From: Lacimicrobium alkaliphilum
GTDB lineage: Bacteria > Pseudomonadota > Gammaproteobacteria > Enterobacterales > Alteromonadaceae
Direction: 5' to 3'
NCBI RefSeq assembly: GCF_002591895.1
Contig: NZ_NISX01000010.1
Span: 62,001 to 126,000 of the forward strand
Length of the DNA stretch: 64,000 bases
Part shown: positions 25,927 through 35,689 of the stretch, piece after piece
How positions within the stretch are numbered: position 1 is the first letter of the stretch
Layout of the letters: each line of letters starts with the position of its first letter
Position numbers and translations under genes: made by a program
The notes under the pieces: model-generated
What the model was told of the DNA's origin: nothing
Database searches by the model: none
What the model saw: only the letters and a program-made list of their open reading frames with translations

Positions 25927-26991
25927 TCACATCTCCCCCTTGATCGCCACATCAATAGCCTGGGGTTGCACTAAAGTCGAAAGATAGAGCTGTTTTGCCA
26001 GAGCCCTTGCGGCGTGGCCGTAGGCACGGGAAATGGGGCTGTCACCCTGTTCGCTTAATAGTGACTTGCCCAGGTCGGTGTATTCACGAATATGAATATC
26101 CAGCGGAATCTCGCCAAGCAGGTCAACCTTATGCTGATGACTGATTCGCTGGCCACCGCCTTGTGCAAACAGATGTTCCTTATAGCCACACTGAGTGCAC
26201 TGGTGATAACTCATATTTTCAATCACCCCCAGTACCGGAACCTGCACCTTATTAAACATGGCAATGGCTTTTTGTGCATCGGCCAGCGCAACATTCTGTG
26301 GTGTGGTCACCACAACAGCACCGGATACCGGCACCTGCTGGGCCAGCGTCAGCTGAATATCACCAGTGCCCGGCGGCATATCAATAAGCAGATAGTCCAG
26401 CTCCGGCCACAGGGTTTCATTCAGCAGTTGCTGCAACGCTTTACTGGCCATGGGCCCGCGCCAGATAGCTGCATCATCTGCAGGAACCAGATAGCCGATA
26501 GAGTTAGCCACCAGCCCGTGCGCCTCTAAAGGCTGCATATGTTTATTGTCTTCACTGCCCGGTTGTTTATCCGGATTTCCCAACATTATCGGTATCGACG
26601 GCCCATAAATATCGGCATCCAGAATGCCAACCCGGGCTCCTTCCTGCACAAGGGCCAGAGCCAGATTAATGGTGGTGGTAGATTTACCCACTCCTCCTTT
26701 GCCCGAAGCAACCGCCACCAGATTACGAATCTGGCGCAAACCGCGCCGGGCATCACCACTGAAGGCTGTTTTCTGGGTTAAAGTGAGTTTGATACCGGGC
26801 CGGACTTTTAGCAGCTGTTCGCGCAAGGGCTCAATCTGACTATCACAGGCAAAAGGCAGGTTAATAAGCACGCTGTCCTTTTGCGCGCTGATCCAGCGCT
26901 CAGTCTGCTCAGGTTTAAGTTTGAAAAATTCGGCCAGCACCGGGTTGATATCGGGATGAGCGGGTTTTGTTTTACGGGAACTAAAAAACAC
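25927..26991 (-). CDS. mrp: Mrp/ApbC/NBP35-family iron-sulfur carrier ATPase
   Basis: Mrp proteins bind a 4Fe-4S cluster at a dimer interface and pass it to apo-enzymes. The 354-residue protein has a short N-terminal DUF59-like part (about 1-85). The deviant Walker A of the MRP/MinD family follows, VASGKGGVGKSTTTINLALA, then DADIYGPSIPIMLG and LIDMPPGTGDIQLTL. The cluster-binding CxxC is in YHQCTQCGYKEHLF. It is read divergently from metG, the order found in E. coli and many gammaproteobacteria, with 87 bp between the two starts. Confidence 0.93.
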   Translation of the reverse strand: MFFSSRKTKPAHPDINPVLAEFFKLKPEQTERWISAQKDSVLINLPFACDSQIEPLREQLLKVRPGIKLTLTQKTAFSGDARRGLRQIRNLVAVASGKGGVGKSTTTINLALALVQEGARVGILDADIYGPSIPIMLGNPDKQPGSEDNKHMQPLEAHGLVANSIGYLVPADDAAIWRGPMASKALQQLLNETLWPELDYLLIDMPPGTGDIQLTLAQQVPVSGAVVVTTPQNVALADAQKAIAMFNKVQVPVLGVIENMSYHQCTQCGYKEHLFAQGGGQRISHQHKVDLLGEIPLDIHIREYTDLGKSLLSEQGDSPISRAYGHAARALAKQLYLSTLVQPQAIDVAIKGEM

Positions 26992-27078
26992 CTTGGATTC
27001 CTATTAGATATAGTGCATTCAGGGCCAGATTTGGGTACCATCTGCGCCTCTTAAATGATGATAACACTTAAGGCGGAT

Positions 27079-29127
27079 ATGGCAGACTCGCAACGCAAAA
27101 TTCTGGTGACCAGCGCACTTCCCTATGCCAATGGCTCGATCCATCTTGGCCACTTGCTGGAACACATTCAGACGGATATCTGGACCCGTTTTCAACGGCT
27201 ACGCGGCCACCAGTGCTACAGCGTGTGCGCAGATGATGCCCATGGTACCCCGGTCATGCTCAAAGCCAGTGAACTGGGGATAAGCCCCGAGCAGATGGTG
27301 GAGCAAACCCGCCAGGAACATCATCAGGATTTGTGCGACTTCCATGTCAATTACGACAATTACTACATTACCCATTCCCCTGAAAATCGCGAATTGTCTG
27401 AGCTGATATACCAGCGTCTGGATGATGCCGGCTACATCAGCAAACGCGTGATCAGTCAGTTGTATGATCCGCAAAAAGAAATGTTCCTGCCGGATCGTTT
27501 TATTAAAGGCACCTGCCCAAGTTGTGGCGCCGAAGACCAGAACGGCGACAGTTGTGATGTGTGCAGTGCCACCTACAGCCCCACTGAGGTGATTAATCCA
27601 CGCTCGGTGGTCTCCGGGGCGACGCCGGTACTGAAAGATTCTGAACACTACTTCTTTGATCTGCCACAGTTTGAAGGCATGCTAAAAGGCTGGCTGCGAA
27701 GTGGCGCGATACAGGAAGAAATGGCCAATAAGTTACAGGAATGGTTTGCCGAAGGCCTGCAACAGTGGGATATCAGCCGCGACGCGCCCTACTTTGGTTT
27801 TGAAATACCCGGCGCGCCCGGCAAGTTCTTCTATGTGTGGGTAGATGCCCCAGTTGGCTATATGGCCAGCTTTAAAAACTACTGCGACAAGCACAGTCTG
27901 GACTTTGATGAATACTGGAAGGCCGACTCTGAGGCCGAGCTATACCATTTTATCGGCAAAGACATTACCTATTTCCATTGTCTGTTCTGGCCCGCCATGC
28001 TTGAAGGTGCGGGGTTCAGAAAGCCGACGGGCGTTAATGTACACGGTTTTGTGACCGTTAATGGTGCCAAGATGTCCAAGTCCAAGGGGACTTTTATCAA
28101 GGGCCGCACCTTCCTGGAGCATCTCAATCCTGAATACCTGCGCTACTACTTTGCCAGCAAGTTGTCAGATGGCGTAATGGACATTGATCTCAACTTCGAT
28201 GACTTTATCTCCAAGGTTAATTCTGACCTGGTCGGAAAAGTGGTAAATATCGCCAGCCGATGCGCCGGTTTTATCAATAAAAAATTCGATGGCACACTGT
28301 CACTCAATGTGGCAGAGCCCAAACTGGTGACCGAATTTCAACAGGCTTCAGAGGGCATCGCCCAGGCATTTGAAAAACGCCAGTACAACAAAGCCATTCG
28401 TGAGATCATGACCCTGGCGGATAAAGCCAACCAGTACATCGATGCACAAGCGCCCTGGGTGACCATCAAAGATGAAAGCAAACAGCAGTTTACCCATGAT
28501 GTCTGCTCCCTGGGTATCAATCTGTTCCGGATTCTGATGGTGTACTTAAAGCCGGTATTGCCGGAACTTGCAGAAAAATCAGAAGCGTTTCTCAACGATA
28601 CGCTTGACTGGAACAGCAGCCAGCACCTGTTGACTAACCATAAAATCAGCACGTTTAAAGCGTTAATGCAACGTGTAGACAGCGACAAGGTCAATGCCAT
28701 GATTGAAGCCTCTAAAGAGAATCTCCAGGCCACCAGCAACAACCCGCCAGTTGACAGCCAGGCGGCCGCCAGTAGCGAACTGGTGAAAGATCCGATCAGC
28801 GACACCATTAGTTTTGACGACTTTGCTAAAATCGATCTGCGCATCGCCCGTATTAGCAAAGCCGAGCATGTTGAAGGCGCAGACAAACTGCTGAAACTGC
28901 AACTGGATTTAGGCGGCGACAGCAAACAGGTATTTGCCGGTATCAAATCAGCTTACGACCCGGCAGATCTTGAAGGCAAGCTGACCGTTATGGTGGCCAA
29001 TCTGGCACCGCGCAAAATGCGTTTTGGTGTGTCTGAAGGGATGGTACTGGCCGCCGGACCAGGCGGCAAAGACCTCTGGATTATGGAGCCTCATGAAGGT
29101 GCCCAGCCAGGCATGCGGGTTAAGTAG
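27079..29127 (+). CDS. metG: Methionyl-tRNA synthetase
   Basis: The enzyme charges tRNA-Met and is essential. The 682-residue protein has the class I motifs: [17 protein letters not shown] (HIGH signature as HLGH) near residue 20 and [10 protein letters not shown] (KMSKS) near residue 335. The zinc-binding insert [19 protein letters not shown] lies between them, and the C-terminal tRNA-binding/dimerisation domain starts at [21 protein letters not shown] start at ATG 27079, which fits the E. coli N-terminus and has AAGGCGG before it, rather than eight codons earlier. The gene is intact. Confidence 0.96.
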   Translation: MADSQRKILVTSALPYANGSIHLGHLLEHIQTDIWTRFQRLRGHQCYSVCADDAHGTPVMLKASELGISPEQMVEQTRQEHHQDLCDFHVNYDNYYITHSPENRELSELIYQRLDDAGYISKRVISQLYDPQKEMFLPDRFIKGTCPSCGAEDQNGDSCDVCSATYSPTEVINPRSVVSGATPVLKDSEHYFFDLPQFEGMLKGWLRSGAIQEEMANKLQEWFAEGLQQWDISRDAPYFGFEIPGAPGKFFYVWVDAPVGYMASFKNYCDKHSLDFDEYWKADSEAELYHFIGKDITYFHCLFWPAMLEGAGFRKPTGVNVHGFVTVNGAKMSKSKGTFIKGRTFLEHLNPEYLRYYFASKLSDGVMDIDLNFDDFISKVNSDLVGKVVNIASRCAGFINKKFDGTLSLNVAEPKLVTEFQQASEGIAQAFEKRQYNKAIREIMTLADKANQYIDAQAPWVTIKDESKQQFTHDVCSLGINLFRILMVYLKPVLPELAEKSEAFLNDTLDWNSSQHLLTNHKISTFKALMQRVDSDKVNAMIEASKENLQATSNNPPVDSQAAASSELVKDPISDTISFDDFAKIDLRIARISKAEHVEGADKLLKLQLDLGGDSKQVFAGIKSAYDPADLEGKLTVMVANLAPRKMRFGVSEGMVLAAGPGGKDLWIMEPHEGAQPGMRVK

Positions 29128-29791
29128 GTTGGACTTCAGTCCAACAAAGAAAAGCCCTGTTCACCACGAAAGACACTAAAAGCACGAACATGACCCCAAA
29201 CCGGTTTTATTTTTCCTGTTGGTGACTTTCGTGTTTTTTGTGGTTGAGTGCTTTTTACCTCGAACCACACGACAGGCACAGAAAGCAAAGTTTGACCCAA
29301 TTTATGCTTTTCTTTGCGATCTCTGCGTCTCTGCGAGATCCCAGCTTCTCTGTATTTGATCTCGCAGAGGCGCTGAGAATTGCAGAATCAGCCTCTGTGC
29401 CGCTGTGATTATTGTTGTCTTTCTCAAAGGTCACTGGACTTGTCCAGCACCTTTAATTCATTACAACGGTGGCGCGTTTGAATATTTAAAGGTCACTGGA
29501 CTTGTCCAGCACCTTTAATTCAATACAACGGTGGCGCGTTTGAATATTTAAAGGCTGCTGGATGCCCGACAACGACATTCGGGCATGACCGACCGTCATT
29601 TCCGGATGTTTTTTGGCGGAAATCCAGTGCCTTTCGTGTCCTTCGTGGTAGAAGGTAGCTAATCATCCACCACTGAGAGATACAAGGGTCGAAAGCGAAT
29701 ACATGGATGTATTGTTTCGCGAACCTAAGGATGGAATTTATTCGACCAAAAAAAGGTGGCGTAATGCAATGGCCCAATAAATTGGGCCCTG
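29128..29791. repeat. 664-bp repeat-rich spacer downstream of metG
   Basis: No gene is present; the stretch is built of hairpins and repeats. At 29128-29145 GTTGGACT and AGTCCAAC form a small hairpin after metG. About 29150-29250 holds a palindrome of the CACGAAAGACACTAAAAGCACG type. About 29315-29390 holds another pairing GCGTCTCTGCGAGATC with GATCTCGCAGAGGCGC, related to the repeats at 2761 and 25775. A 62-bp tandem repeat follows at 29426-29549 and a TTCCGGATG/CGGAAATCC palindrome near 29600. Confidence 0.7.
29426..29549. repeat. 62-bp unit in two tandem copies
   Basis: Copies at 29426-29487 and 29488-29549 begin AAAGGTCACTGGACTTGTCC and end GGCGCGTTTGAATATTT, differing at one base (ATTCATTACAACG against ATTCAATACAACG). 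A third copy begins AAAGGCTGCTGGA at 29550 and then diverges. Inside each unit CTGGACTTGTCCAG is itself a palindrome. Confidence 0.85.
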
Positions 29792-30886
29792 CTAACCGGC
29801 GCTGTTGGCCAGCCTGTCGATTAGCATCATCACTTCTTCGCTGGCCTCTTCCATTTGCCGCAGCTTGTTTAAGGTTGTTTTGCTGACGCCGTTGCGGCCC
29901 TCATCCAGCGCGGCTTTACCCGATTCATGCACTTTGCGATGCACCGCGTCCAACGCTTTAAAATCACTGCTACTGCCAAACCGTTTTGCACCCTCGCCCT
30001 GATACCACTGGCCCAGATTGCAATGATGATGATCACCTAAATCAGTGGCATTAACCTGATTGCTGCCCAGCACCCCTTCATATACCTGGGTCTTGAATAC
30101 CAGATGGTCTAGCTGGGTGGTCGACAGAAAGGCACGCTCTGAGGAGCTGTTGATTACTTCACGCATGGAGTGAGACATTTCCAGCACATTGCTGACTTTT
30201 TCACGCACCTGCCCGGTTTTCTCCACCAGATTTCTGGACTGTTGAGAAACATCGTTAATGTTGTCTTCGATAGTGCGGGTACCCTGCTCGATCTTTTCCA
30301 CCAGATTATTGATTTCCTTGGTGGAGTCCGAGGCGCGCATGGCCAGGTTACGCACTTCTTCGGCAACAACAGCAAACCCCCGGCCACTTTCACCGGCCCG
30401 GGCCGCCTCAATGGCTGCGTTCAGTGCCAGCAAATTGGTTTGCTCGGCAATAGAATTAATCACCACAACAAAATTACTGATATTCCCCGCCAGACTGGAC
30501 AACTCAGTGGCATGATTGACACCCCGTTCGGCGATATCGTCAATCTGATTAAGACCAGAAACCGTATCATCCAGAATTTCTGCCGAATCAGAGAACAGTT
30601 GCTCATGGCCAGCCAAACGCTCTTTTTCGTGGCCCAGCGCATCAGCTGTGGTATGCAGTGCATCGCGAATGCCCTGCACATGGCTTTGGCCTGCCAGCCA
30701 GATGTCACTAACCTGGCGGCTGTCAGCGTCATTATTGTTTTGTTCAGCAGCATCGTGGCTGGCCTGAGCCAGTTGTTGTTCTAACTCAGTAATGCGTTGT
30801 TGTAGGTGCTGGTTTTCCTGCCCCAGGGATTTTATTCTGTGTAAATCCTGTTCACGTGTTTTGTTGCCAAAAAGTCCAAACATCAT
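29792..30886 (-). CDS. Soluble methyl-accepting chemotaxis protein with C-terminal CZB zinc-binding domain
   Basis: The 364-residue protein has no membrane segment, so it is a cytoplasmic receptor. A coiled coil (residues 8-60) precedes the signalling domain with its hairpin tip [20 protein letters not shown] near 145-180. The C-terminal part (about 282-335) has the chemoreceptor zinc-binding signature: [19 protein letters not shown], then [12 protein letters not shown], giving the His/Cys zinc site. CZB receptors respond to zinc or to hypochlorous acid at the zinc-bound Cys. Two adjacent ATGs begin the frame; either is possible. Confidence 0.88.
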   Translation of the reverse strand: MMFGLFGNKTREQDLHRIKSLGQENQHLQQRITELEQQLAQASHDAAEQNNNDADSRQVSDIWLAGQSHVQGIRDALHTTADALGHEKERLAGHEQLFSDSAEILDDTVSGLNQIDDIAERGVNHATELSSLAGNISNFVVVINSIAEQTNLLALNAAIEAARAGESGRGFAVVAEEVRNLAMRASDSTKEINNLVEKIEQGTRTIEDNINDVSQQSRNLVEKTGQVREKVSNVLEMSHSMREVINSSSERAFLSTTQLDHLVFKTQVYEGVLGSNQVNATDLGDHHHCNLGQWYQGEGAKRFGSSSDFKALDAVHRKVHESGKAALDEGRNGVSKTTLNKLRQMEEASEEVMMLIDRLANSAG

Positions 30887-30919
30887 CCCATACCATTACT
30901 GACATATTGATCAAGATTG

Positions 30920-31720
30920 CTATTTATCGGCGATTTTTGTCTTTTCGGCAATATTTTTATGCCACTGCCACCCATTCTCCGAAGATACCCGGCTGGTTGG
31001 CAGACCGGCACCGGCGGGACTGAAACGCGCTTTGGGTTTCCACTTCATCTTTAGCGGTGATAGCGGAATATCACGTTTTTTCGCCACCAGCACATAGACT
31101 GAGCCCAGGCACTCGCAATATTCCGACGCCCAACGCTGCCATCGGCTCTGAGGCTTCAGGCCGCGCTCAAATAACAATTCGCTGTGTGCCAGGCCGTGCT
31201 CCTGAATCACTTCAAACCCAAGCAAATGTAACCAGTCTTTAATGCGCATGGTGGAAAAGCAGCGGGCATCATGTAACAGGCTGTCCCGACGCAGGGGAAT
31301 GTATTTGGCCAGGCCCGCCAGGCTGAAGGGGTTATAACCAATCAGCACCAGGTGTCCGTCTGGCATCATCACCCTGTGGGCTTCGCGCAGGATCTGATGG
31401 GGGTCCTGGGCAAAATCGAGCTCAAAACTCAGAATCATCGCATCGATGCTGCGTTTGAGCAGCGGCAATGCCCTGGAGTTAGCCATTACCAGGCTATCCT
31501 GTGCCTGTTTCAGAGTAATTCCAACCTGATGTTTTATCGGGCAATCAGGAAATTCCATTGCAGCACTCAGGGCTCCAAGTTTAACCAGATGGTAACCAAA
31601 CCAATGACGACTGGCCTCAGACAAAAGCTGTTCAAGTTCTTTGCGAATAGCCGGCCCACAGGGAATAGCCTGCCAGTCGGCAGGGTAGCGCGGCTGTCGC
31701 GGAATTAGCGCCGGTCTCAT
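30920..31720 (-). CDS. yafS: YafS-like SAM-dependent methyltransferase
   Basis: The 266-residue protein is a class I methyltransferase of the Methyltransf_11 type. The post-motif region is clear: IDAMILSFELDFAQDPHQIL, then EAHRVMMPDGHLVLIGYNPF, and a C-terminal ERGLKPQSRWQRW. The N-terminal glycine-rich motif I is degenerate (WFGYHLVKLGALS), which makes SAM binding less certain. It is divergent from gloB, as is yafS in E. coli, and the symbol rests on that synteny. The substrate is unknown. The C-terminus (about 225-266) is basic and looks disordered. Confidence 0.75.
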   Translation of the reverse strand: MRPALIPRQPRYPADWQAIPCGPAIRKELEQLLSEASRHWFGYHLVKLGALSAAMEFPDCPIKHQVGITLKQAQDSLVMANSRALPLLKRSIDAMILSFELDFAQDPHQILREAHRVMMPDGHLVLIGYNPFSLAGLAKYIPLRRDSLLHDARCFSTMRIKDWLHLLGFEVIQEHGLAHSELLFERGLKPQSRWQRWASEYCECLGSVYVLVAKKRDIPLSPLKMKWKPKARFSPAGAGLPTSRVSSENGWQWHKNIAEKTKIADK

Positions 31721-31876
31721 AGTGCGTCTGACACCGAAGACGTATTTTTTATCATGGCTGAGGCTGTTGTCATCGTTGCTACTTTCTATACTATCAGAGG
31801 CTACAGCTTGCCGGTAATCGATTCAAAGTGCCAGTAGCTGTAATCGCCTATAACTAGTTGTCAGGAGAAAACCCTA

Positions 31877-32644
31877 ATGGAAGTATTGCCTGTTTCAGCC
31901 TTTAAAGATAACTATATCTGGTGTCTGATTGAAGAAAATCGCTGTGTAGTGGTGGATCCGGGTGACGCTGATCCGGTTCTCAAGTTGCTTAACGAGCGCG
32001 GGCTGACACTCACGGATATTCTGATCACCCATCATCACTGGGATCATACCGATGGACTGGATAAGCTGATGGAGAACTACCCAGAGATCAACATATTCGG
32101 CCCGGTCTCTGACAAAATTGCACAAGTAACCGTGCCCCTTGGTGAAGGTGACCATTGCAAGCCGGCCGGCCTGAGCGAAACCTTTACCGTGCTCGAAATA
32201 CCAGGCCATACCCTCGACCATATAGCTTTTTACAGCGAAAATATTGGCCTGTTCTGCGGGGATACTCTGTTTAGCGTCGGGTGCGGTCGCATATTTGAAG
32301 GCACACCTGAGCAGATGTACAAATCATTGCAAAAGCTTGCCCGACTGCCAGAGGATACCGCTGTTTATTGCGGCCACGAGTACACTCTGGCAAACCTGGA
32401 TTTCGCCTGTGCTGTTGAACCCGACAACAAGGATCGCCAGCAATACCAGCAGTGGGCAAAGCAGCAACGACAGCAGAAACACCCCACTCTGCCGGGGAGT
32501 ATCGGTCAGGAATTGCGTATCAATCCCTTCTTACGACCGCAAGCAAAGACCATCGTCAGTAGCGTGCAGCAGCACAGCGGCAAAACTCTCTCCAGCGCAG
32601 AACAGGTGTTTACGGAAATAAGACGCTGGAAAGACAACTTTTAG
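31877..32644 (+). CDS. gloB: Hydroxyacylglutathione hydrolase (glyoxalase II)
   Basis: GloB hydrolyses S-lactoylglutathione to lactate and glutathione, the second step of methylglyoxal detoxification. The 255-residue protein has the metallo-beta-lactamase motif LITHHHWDHTDGLDKL (His52, His54, Asp56, His57), then GHTLDHIAFYS, GDTLFSVGCGRIFEG and the C-terminal CGHEYTLANLDFACAV. A CAGGAGAAAA ribosome-binding site precedes the ATG. It is divergent from the yafS-like gene. Confidence 0.95.
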   Translation: MEVLPVSAFKDNYIWCLIEENRCVVVDPGDADPVLKLLNERGLTLTDILITHHHWDHTDGLDKLMENYPEINIFGPVSDKIAQVTVPLGEGDHCKPAGLSETFTVLEIPGHTLDHIAFYSENIGLFCGDTLFSVGCGRIFEGTPEQMYKSLQKLARLPEDTAVYCGHEYTLANLDFACAVEPDNKDRQQYQQWAKQQRQQKHPTLPGSIGQELRINPFLRPQAKTIVSSVQQHSGKTLSSAEQVFTEIRRWKDNF

Positions 32645-32804
32645 CCGATACAATAGAACCCGTGGGGTTAATCAGGCGATATCACAAAGATAATGATAAA
32701 CTCAGAAAAACAGCACCTTTTAACACTGGACAATGGTCCTCAAGAAGTGCACAACCTATTAAAAATATAAAACGATAAAACAAAAACAGAGAAGCCGTGC
32801 GCAT

Positions 32805-34463
32805 ATGAAAAAACTGTTCTTATTACTCCCTGCTCTGGGCCTGTCGGCGTGCATATCAACGCAGGAAATGAGCACCACAGAAAAACAACTGGATAATGAA
32901 CTGGAAGTTGCCGCTAATGTAATAAAAGGCTGCGATACACAGGAGCATGATGCCGATACCTGTGCTAACGCGCAGGAGGGCATTATTCCGATCACTCACC
33001 CGGTTGAAGATATCGCCACACCTATTGAGCCCAAACCGGAAATCAGCGAACAACCGGAAGAAGTGCAGGAAATCACCAATTTATGGATGCGCATCCGCCA
33101 GCAACTGAGCTTCGAAGTACCCGATGACCGGCGCGTTAAAGCGCAGCAAAACTGGTACCTCAAACACCCGGAGTATATGGACAGAGTCAGCAAACGGGCG
33201 GCCCCGTTTTTGTATCTGATTGTGGAAGAAATTGAAAAACAGAAAATGCCGATGGAACTGGTGTTACTGCCCATAGTAGAAAGCGCGTTTGACCCTTTCG
33301 CCTATTCTCATGGCCGCGCAGCGGGTATGTGGCAATTTATTCCGGAAACCGGTAAACGCTTTGGCTTGCGTCAAAACTGGTGGTATGACGGGCGTCGCGA
33401 TGTGATGGCCTCAACCCGTTCAGCCATGGCGTATCTGCAATACCTGCACCGTTTTTTTGATGGTGACTGGTTGCATGCCCTGGCAGCCTATAACAGCGGC
33501 GAAGGCCGTGTACAGCGGGCAATTCGCAAGAACAAGCGGCAAAATAAGCCAACCGATTTCTGGTCACTGGATCTACCCAGAGAAACCCGTGCCTATGTGC
33601 CTAAACTGCTGGCGCTGGCGAATATTCTTAAAAACGCTGAACAGTTCAATGCAAAGTGGCTACCTATTGAAAACAAACCCGTTACCACACTGGTAAAGGT
33701 CGGTTCTCAAATTGATCTGGCGCTGGCGGCAGACCTGGCGGGACTGAGCCTGAAAGAGTTGCATGCACTGAACCCCGGCTACAATCGCTGGGCTACCGAT
33801 CCCAAAGGGGAGCACGAACTGCTGTTGCCAACTCAAAAAGCAGATATCTTTGTAGCCGCATTAAGTGATATCGATGATTCCAAGCGACTGAACTGGGTCA
33901 GACATAAAGTCAGATCCGGTGACAGCCTGCTAAAACTGGCAAAGCAATACCACACCGAAGTAGACGTAATACGTCAGGTGAATGAAATCCGCGGCAATAT
34001 GATCAGAGCTGGCGATCACCTGTTAGTGCCTGTAGCCCTCAAGTCTTTAGAAACTTACAGTTTGTCTGAAGGGCAGCGCCTGGCACAGACCCAGTCTCAG
34101 CCAAGGGCTTCTCATAAGCTGAGCCATACCGTGGTTTCCGGCGACAGCCTGTGGGAAATCAGCCGCCAGTACAAAGTGAATCTGCGTAGTCTGGCCAAAT
34201 GGAACGCGATGGCGCCCACCGACCCGCTGATGCCCGGTCAGAAACTGGTGATTTGGGTGAACAAAGTCTCACCTGAGCAATCAGATTCTGCGGTAATGCG
34301 TTCATTGACTTATACCGTGCGTAACGGCGACTCTCTGGCCCGAATAGCCGGGAAATTTAATGTACTTATCAAGGATATCGAACGCTGGAACCAACTCAAC
34401 CGCAGCAAATACCTGCAACCCGGTCAGAGACTGAAAATCTATGTGGATGTGACAAGAATATAA
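32805..34463 (+). CDS. mltD: Membrane-bound lytic murein transglycosylase D with three LysM domains
   Basis: MltD cuts peptidoglycan glycan strands to 1,6-anhydro products. The 552-residue protein starts with a lipoprotein signal (LSAC lipobox, Cys about 16), then an acidic linker. The SLT catalytic domain has Glu in LPIVESAFDPFAYSHGRAAG near residue 159 and AYNSGEGRVQRAI. Three LysM peptidoglycan-binding domains begin near residues 363 (VRSGDSLLKLAKQY), 440 (VVSGDSLWEISRQY) and 500 (VRNGDSLARIAGKF). E. coli MltD has two LysM copies, so one more is present here. It should act at the outer membrane. Confidence 0.94.
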   Translation: MKKLFLLLPALGLSACISTQEMSTTEKQLDNELEVAANVIKGCDTQEHDADTCANAQEGIIPITHPVEDIATPIEPKPEISEQPEEVQEITNLWMRIRQQLSFEVPDDRRVKAQQNWYLKHPEYMDRVSKRAAPFLYLIVEEIEKQKMPMELVLLPIVESAFDPFAYSHGRAAGMWQFIPETGKRFGLRQNWWYDGRRDVMASTRSAMAYLQYLHRFFDGDWLHALAAYNSGEGRVQRAIRKNKRQNKPTDFWSLDLPRETRAYVPKLLALANILKNAEQFNAKWLPIENKPVTTLVKVGSQIDLALAADLAGLSLKELHALNPGYNRWATDPKGEHELLLPTQKADIFVAALSDIDDSKRLNWVRHKVRSGDSLLKLAKQYHTEVDVIRQVNEIRGNMIRAGDHLLVPVALKSLETYSLSEGQRLAQTQSQPRASHKLSHTVVSGDSLWEISRQYKVNLRSLAKWNAMAPTDPLMPGQKLVIWVNKVSPEQSDSAVMRSLTYTVRNGDSLARIAGKFNVLIKDIERWNQLNRSKYLQPGQRLKIYVDVTRI

Positions 34464-34469
34464 TAGTGA

Positions 34470-34595
34470 GGGGAATATAAATTATGAGTGCTGAATTATG
34501 AGTGATGAATTACGCATCAATACGGGCTGCGGTCTTGATAATTCAGCATTTAGCATTCATCACTCATCATTTTTTCACCCCTGACGCCTCGCACC
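34470..34595. repeat. Quasi-palindromic spacer repeat, left of the 328-aa membrane protein gene
   Basis: The block is made of short reiterated words: ATTATGAGTGCTGAATTATG, then AGTGATGAATTACG, and after a short centre the complementary GATAATTCAGCATTTAGC and ATTCATCACTCATCATT. It forms an extended imperfect hairpin. A closely related block follows the same gene at 35593-35689. Confidence 0.75.
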
Positions 34596-34605
34596 TCACC
34601 AATAT

Positions 34606-35592
34606 ATGCTTAACTTCAGCCTCAAACGTTTAAAAGAAAGCCATCAGGGCAGTTGGATTGCCCTGGACTTTTTTATGCTGGGGCTGCTTATCCTCAACCT
34701 TGCCCTGATCCTGTTTGATTCACTGTATGCCACAGACCTGATTCGCCAGAGTCTCAATCAGTTAACCCCTGCGTTACTGGAATGGTACAAGCCCATTCAC
34801 GCTAACTTTATCCTTATCGATTTGGTGTTTGTGGCCATCTTTTTGACTGAATTCATCTTGCGCTGGTTTGTTGCAGTAAAAAACAAAGACTATCTGCGCT
34901 GGTACTTCTACCCCTTTATTCACTGGTATGACTTAGTCGGCTGTATACCGGTAGGCGGCGCACGTTTTCTGCGCTTCTTACGTGTGTTCTCCATTATCTA
35001 CCGGCTGCAAAAATATAAAATTATCGATATCAGGCAAAGCGCTCCGTATCGCTTTATCGCCTTTTATTATGATGTGTTTGTGGAAGAACTCAGTGACCGG
35101 ATCGTCGCCAAAGTACTCAGTGATGCTCAGGACGATCTCAGGCAAGGCTCACCACTGCTTGAAGAAATCACCACTGAGGTGCTGGCCGCCCGCAAACCCA
35201 TTGTCTGCAATTGGGTGGCATCTCTGGCTGTGCATTCGGGCCATAGCATAGAAGATATGCAGGCAGGCAGTACCTTGCGGGAGCATGTCAGACAAAGCGT
35301 GGGCCGCGCCGTGCGCAATAATTCTCAGGTCTCCGCGCTGAAATTAGTGCCGGTAGTAGGCAGCGGCATTGAAAAAATGCTCGAAAACGCCGTCACCGAT
35401 ATTGTTATCCAGTCGGTAATCAACCTGCTGACAGATGTCACCCCAGAAAAGATAGACCGCCTGATCAGCCATAGTATTGCCAGCAGCAGTGAAGAAGATA
35501 AGCTGGATCAGGAAATGCTTAATGTAGTGGATGAATGTATCGAATTACTCAAAGGCCATGTTTCCCACCAGAGATGGAAAACCAGGCTTTAG
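34606..35592 (+). CDS. Voltage-sensor-like membrane protein without an evident pore (328 aa)
   Basis: The N-terminal 150 residues resemble the S1-S4 part of voltage-gated ion channels: SWIALDFFMLGLLILNLALI, then HANFILIDLVFVAIFLTEFI with acidic residues, IHWYDLVGCIP, and an S4-like arginine ladder GARFLRFLRVFSIIYRLQKY. Instead of a pore helix and selectivity filter, the protein continues with a soluble helical region (about 165-328) that includes LVPVVGSGIEKMLENAVTDI and an acidic end. I do not recognise the C-terminal domain. It might be a sensor, a proton channel-like protein or an unrelated membrane protein. The gene is enclosed by two related repeats. Confidence 0.6.
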   Translation: MLNFSLKRLKESHQGSWIALDFFMLGLLILNLALILFDSLYATDLIRQSLNQLTPALLEWYKPIHANFILIDLVFVAIFLTEFILRWFVAVKNKDYLRWYFYPFIHWYDLVGCIPVGGARFLRFLRVFSIIYRLQKYKIIDIRQSAPYRFIAFYYDVFVEELSDRIVAKVLSDAQDDLRQGSPLLEEITTEVLAARKPIVCNWVASLAVHSGHSIEDMQAGSTLREHVRQSVGRAVRNNSQVSALKLVPVVGSGIEKMLENAVTDIVIQSVINLLTDVTPEKIDRLISHSIASSSEEDKLDQEMLNVVDECIELLKGHVSHQRWKTRL

Positions 35593-35689
35593 TTTAATGA
35601 TGAGTGATGAATTATGAATGCTGAATTACAGACCTGGTCTGGGTGCACTTCACAAACTCATCACTTATCACTCATCATTCGTCCCCTCC
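35593..35689. repeat. Quasi-palindromic spacer repeat, right of the 328-aa membrane protein gene
   Basis: TGATGAGTGATGAATTATGA and ATGCTGAATTACAG on the left arm are matched by CTCATCACTTATCACTCATC on the right. The words are those of the block at 34470-34595. It separates the convergent 328-aa gene and the ABC permease gene and could act as a terminator for both. Confidence 0.75.

Noticed and set aside
29426-29570. The tandem repeats considered as a CRISPR array
   Set aside because: There are only two direct copies, with no spacers between them and no cas genes in the window.
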